This document shows positions 62,326 to 64,000 of a stretch of 64,000 nucleotides of DNA, in pieces (position 1 is the stretch's first letter; each line of letters begins with the position of its first letter). The position numbers and the translations under genes are program-made. Source of the stretch: Oegoconia quadripuncta (taxonomy: Eukaryota; Arthropoda; Insecta; Lepidoptera; Autostichidae); the NCBI GenBank assembly GCA_949316235.1, contig OX438757.1:18190005-18254004 (forward strand). Direction: 5' to 3'. The notes beneath the pieces were generated by a model. The model saw nothing but the letters and a program-made list of their open reading frames with translations. It was not told the DNA's origin and searched no databases.

Positions 62326-63008
62326 TTTAACGTATTGAGATAAGTACAAAATTATTAAAACTCTTCAATGAAACAACAAATCAAAGAGCAACAAGCGGAC
62401 ACATAACAAATGACATCCCGTACGAGAAATGGAAAAATTCATTAATCCACACAAAAAGTACAGTCTAGACGAAATAAAAACGTACCACCGTGCCAGCGAG
62501 CTGGTGCCAAAACAACGGATATAGGAGCGATGCCCCTATCTTAATAGCCTAAACTTCCTTGTAATATAATACTTCACACGGAGATAGCGGGCGCAAATAA
62601 ATTCGACGCTCGACATTGACCGCTTCCGTGCGCGGTTGGGGTTTGGTTCCATCGGTTTTTTTATGCTCAGGTTCTCTTTTTGGCGAGTGTACATTGTAGG
62701 GTTTGTACGAAGGGATTACTCGAGTACGGGAAGCCGAAAAGGAAGGGCTATGATTTTAGCAGTCTACGTACTGTAAGCTTATTTTATTTCTAGCTGAATC
62801 TTGTTGAAGTTTCATAGCGTTGGGCGCGAAAAAATAAATGTTCTTTTATAATTTTAATTGTATTGACAATCAAAATATGTGTAAAGATACATTGGTTTGT
62901 TTTTAAATCGAGGTTACGGACAGAAGAATTTGGAAGTAGAAATATATTTTAATTATATAGTAAAGTATCTTTAATTGTCATCCGGAAAATCCCTCATTCA
63001 AATGGATC
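62326..63008. other. Unassigned sequence
   Basis: A GC-rich patch at 62585-62640; no gene recognised. Confidence 0.4.
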
Positions 63009-63336
63009 TTTTTTTTTTGAATGTCCGACGGGTTCGTACTGACCTCAATCACACCTGATGTTAAAGCGAAGATGGAAAGCGTACTGACCCGGAAACCCCA
63101 ACACATTTGGGGGACTGGCTATCTTATCTCTGACAACCGGAACACAACAATGCTATTAACATTGCTGTTTCGCGGCAGATTTAGATAACTGATTGTGGTA
63201 ACTAGCCATGCGGACATTTCTAAAATGCCCTACCACCAACCAAACCGAGTACTTAAACATGTACCCCGCTGGGGATCGAACCAGCGACCTCCGAATCGTA
63301 AACTCAATGTTGTTTACATTGAACCACGGTGGCGGT
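63009..63336 (-). mobile_element. SINE-A, full length
   Basis: Poly-T 63009, B-box on the minus strand near 63275 ('tggttcgatcccc'), head end at 63336. Confidence 0.88.
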
Positions 63337-63394
63337 TCGAGCCACCGAGAACCCTTAGGCGTCGGTACAAAAATGCGGTACCCTTATAATATTT

Positions 63395-63500
63395 AATTAT
63401 TGTGGAACTAGATGACGCTGTGTGTATGTCTAAGGATATAAAAAATACTTAAATAGTTATTTATGCACACGCGAAGTCACGGGCCGAACCTAGTTGTTTA
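63395..63500. repeat. SINE-D tail scrap and repeat-G scrap
   Basis: 'tgtggaactagatgacgctg' (63403) and 'cacgcgaagtcacgggccga' (63466). Confidence 0.5.
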
Positions 63501-63739
63501 TAACCAGCAGAGAGACGTTTTAATCTAGGTTGCGGAGCAATAAAACAAGGGAATCCAAAGTTCGAATCATTACGAACTTAATGACTAAAATTATTACACC
63601 ACAGAGACTAATAGTCCTCTAACGCGGCGGCCCCATTAAGGAGACTACGTGAATGTCAATATAACAACATACTTTACCTTAGTAATGAAGGTAGACGTTT
63701 ACGATTGCTGTTAAATTCAGGCGTATATACACAGATATA
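63501..63739. other. Unassigned sequence
   Basis: Nothing recognised. Confidence 0.35.
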
Positions 63740-64000
63740 TATAGATAGATAAAACCTTTATTTGCATAGTACAGAAACACATACAAAAATATTTGACCGC
63801 AACAATCATTATGCTTGGTGTTATTCTTACGAAATGTAGCCTTATTTCAGAGTAATAAAAACAAAAATTAAGTACAACTGTTACAACTTATAATAGAGTT
63901 GTATGTGTATCTGAGGGCGGAGTATATGATATGTGTATGTGAGTTTTGTTTCGACTTAACTTCACTATCGCGTTCACGTTTACGTGAAGATTTGTATGGA
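63740..64000 (-). mobile_element. LINE-M 3' end, runs off the window
   Basis: (TAGA)n tail at 63742-63751 and 'aaacctttatttgcatagta', as in 11512 and 43173. Confidence 0.6.

Overview
The window is AT-rich animal DNA that looks like a gene-poor, repeat-dense stretch of a lepidopteran (moth or butterfly) genome. This rests on the repeat content: several tRNA-headed SINE families, RTE- and jockey/CR1-like LINE tails, the dispersed repeat ending in 'cccgcggcttcgcc', and a Tc1/mariner element with an insect-type DUF4817 N-terminus. No intact host gene, rRNA gene or free-standing tRNA gene was recognised. Every tRNA-like B-box examined continues into a SINE body or mobile-element sequence. Family labels (SINE-A to D, LINE-E to P, MITE-1/2, repeat-G/K/Q/R/S) are mine, defined by copies compared inside the window.  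The one intact protein-coding gene is a 353-residue transposase at 37129-38190. It sits in a complete 2120-bp element (36417-38536) with 268-bp, nearly identical terminal inverted repeats and TA target duplications inside a (TA)n tract. Its three catalytic aspartates are all present, with 40 residues between the second and third. All other coding traces are broken 3' ends of LINEs: RTE clade (e.g. 2608-3016, 6285-6752, 22483-22700, 24185-24400, 60466-61065), jockey/CR1-like RT C-termini (1936-2583, 8881-9622, 26870-27690) and a CCHC-bearing LINE C-terminus (41142-41462).  Layout: 0-10 kb is mixed SINE/LINE debris. 10-13 kb holds a pentamer-expanded MITE, a 360-bp GC-rich retroposon with a 14-bp target duplication, a 28-bp palindromic insertion with 8-bp target duplication, and two large snap-back hairpins. 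13-33 kb carries many SINEs, several nested in each other. 33.6-40.3 kb contains two related, circularly permuted repeat blocks on either side of the mariner element. 43.99-44.51 kb is a 96-bp minisatellite with retroposed inserts. 45-64 kb is lower-density debris with further copies of all families.  Structurally, the window records nested retroposition (SINE into SINE, SINE into LINE, retroposon into LINE), inverted segmental duplication and hairpin formation. I found no evidence for a defence system, operon or other multi-gene system; the transposon and the small palindromic insertions are the items most worth following up.
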